Below, in pieces: positions 63,419 to 64,000 of a stretch of DNA of 64,000 bases. The notes beneath the pieces were generated by a model. That model was not told the DNA's origin and did not search any database. It saw only the letters and a list, made by a program, of their open reading frames with translations. The stretch comes from Thalassospira povalilytica (lineage in GTDB: Bacteria; Pseudomonadota; Alphaproteobacteria; Rhodospirillales; Thalassospiraceae): the NCBI RefSeq assembly GCF_002844235.1, contig NZ_PGTS01000002.1:372001-436000 (forward strand). The letters run 5' to 3'. Numbering within the stretch: the stretch's first letter is position 1; the number at the start of each line of letters is the position of its first letter. Position numbers and translations under genes: made by a program.

Positions 63419-64000
63419 ATGACCGCCCAAACCACAAAACCCGCACTGACACTTAACCGGTTTATCGAAGGACTGCGCAAAAACGCGGCCAATGGTAAAA
63501 CGCCGCATTTGGGTGTTCTGAACATCCCGCCAGACTTGCGTCTTGGGGCCGAAGATTATCAGGCAATCAGCCGTGATGCTTTTCATCACTTGCCCGAAAA
63601 CACACAGATCCACCGTCTTGAAAACGGGATGGTGGCCTGTGTGCGCGGCACGAAATGGACCGAAGACGATTCCAGTTTTGTCGAGCATGTCCGCGAAACA
63701 CTTGAAGAAGTGATCGAACGACAAGGCCTTGGCACGATTCCCAAAAATCTGTGGAGCCGTTTTCGTTGGCCCGAAGATGACGAACGACTTGGCCAGTTGC
63801 TTGGCATTCCGTTATCAGAACGGCTGATGGGGGATGGCTGGGCGCGTTTCGATATGTCAGAAATGCTGCGCGGCGCGATCACTATAGAAGCCGTGTTTGA
63901 CTCCTGCCGACGTCAAGCGATCCTGAGTTTCGATGACACCCGTCGGCAGATCCTTGGTCATGAAATCTATTGTTCGCTTGATTATTTGCGCCAGCACCAC
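63419..64000 (+). CDS. Unrecognised protein, 5' part (runs off the right edge)
   Basis: An uninterrupted frame of 194 codons starts at an ATG with CAGGA about seven bases upstream and continues to the window edge. It begins MTAQTTKPALTLNRFIEGLR, contains the conserved-looking segment PHLGVLNIPPDLRLGAEDYQ and an acidic, helical stretch (EDDSSFVEHVRETLEEVIER). No signal peptide or membrane segment is seen. I cannot assign a family. It follows pabC by 57 bases in the same direction, so it may belong to that unit. Most bases match the codon use of the neighbouring genes. Confidence 0.7.
   Translation, partial: MTAQTTKPALTLNRFIEGLRKNAANGKTPHLGVLNIPPDLRLGAEDYQAISRDAFHHLPENTQIHRLENGMVACVRGTKWTEDDSSFVEHVRETLEEVIERQGLGTIPKNLWSRFRWPEDDERLGQLLGIPLSERLMGDGWARFDMSEMLRGAITIEAVFDSCRRQAILSFDDTRRQILGHEIYCSLDYLRQHH

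Overview
The window looks like a chromosomal stretch from an alphaproteobacterium, most likely a marine Rhodospirillales organism of the Thalassospira type. The evidence is moderate GC content, a general amino-acid ABC system of the AapJQMP kind, a PopZ-type polar organiser, the pcm / rhodanese / tolC / popZ / valS neighbourhood, many LIV-type transporters, and a chemoreceptor fused to PAS and PilZ domains. This assignment is an inference from gene content, not from a marker gene. I see no phage, IS element, CRISPR array or rRNA operon.

Layout. 1-2.4 kb: nucleoside salvage (cdd end, punA, deoA). 2.4-9.8 kb: a six-gene LIV-type ABC import operon ending in a GMC oxidoreductase, with a divergent LysR regulator. 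10-16 kb: a GlpR-like repressor, an orphan MlaF-like ATPase, and the aapJQMP operon. 16.5-24.8 kb: acetoacetyl-CoA synthetase, MoaB, a TSUP carrier, an internally duplicated membrane protein, an IclR regulator, a PAS-GGDEF cyclase, MsrA and a small membrane protein. 24.8-37.7 kb: mostly housekeeping and uncharacterised genes (SPOR lipoprotein, tail-anchored protein, TPR protein, DUF4126, thrS, an MFS carrier, DUF599, an acidic protein, an M23-like protein, DUF1491, a parvulin, YaaA, a TrpD2-like protein, DUF924).

37.7-44.9 kb is the most distinctive region. A sigma70-like promoter and a cobalamin riboswitch lead into a cobalt/nickel ECF importer made of a DUF4198 (NikK-like) protein, CbiM, a NikL-like protein, CbiQ and CbiO. 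An NreB-like efflux carrier with a 22-histidine tail follows in the same direction. A second, convergently oriented NikL-like / DUF4198 pair without M, Q or O lies beyond it, with overlapping palindromes in its promoter region. All four exported accessory proteins are predicted to begin with histidine after signal-peptide cleavage, and CbiM begins Met-His. The locus therefore combines B12-controlled metal import, metal export and a duplicated periplasmic metal-handling module.

45-51.3 kb: a beta-helix protein without a signal peptide, a MerR-type regulator with its own palindrome, a PatZ-like acyl-CoA synthetase/acetyltransferase, a small His-tailed protein, and three tRNA genes in two transcription units (Asn alone; Cys-Asn). 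51.3-64 kb: a PAS-MCP-PilZ chemoreceptor, pcm-like, rhodanese, tolC, popZ, valS, the p-aminobenzoate genes pabB-pabA-pabC, and the start of an unrecognised gene that runs off the right edge. Many genes end in clear intrinsic terminators, several placed between convergent genes.
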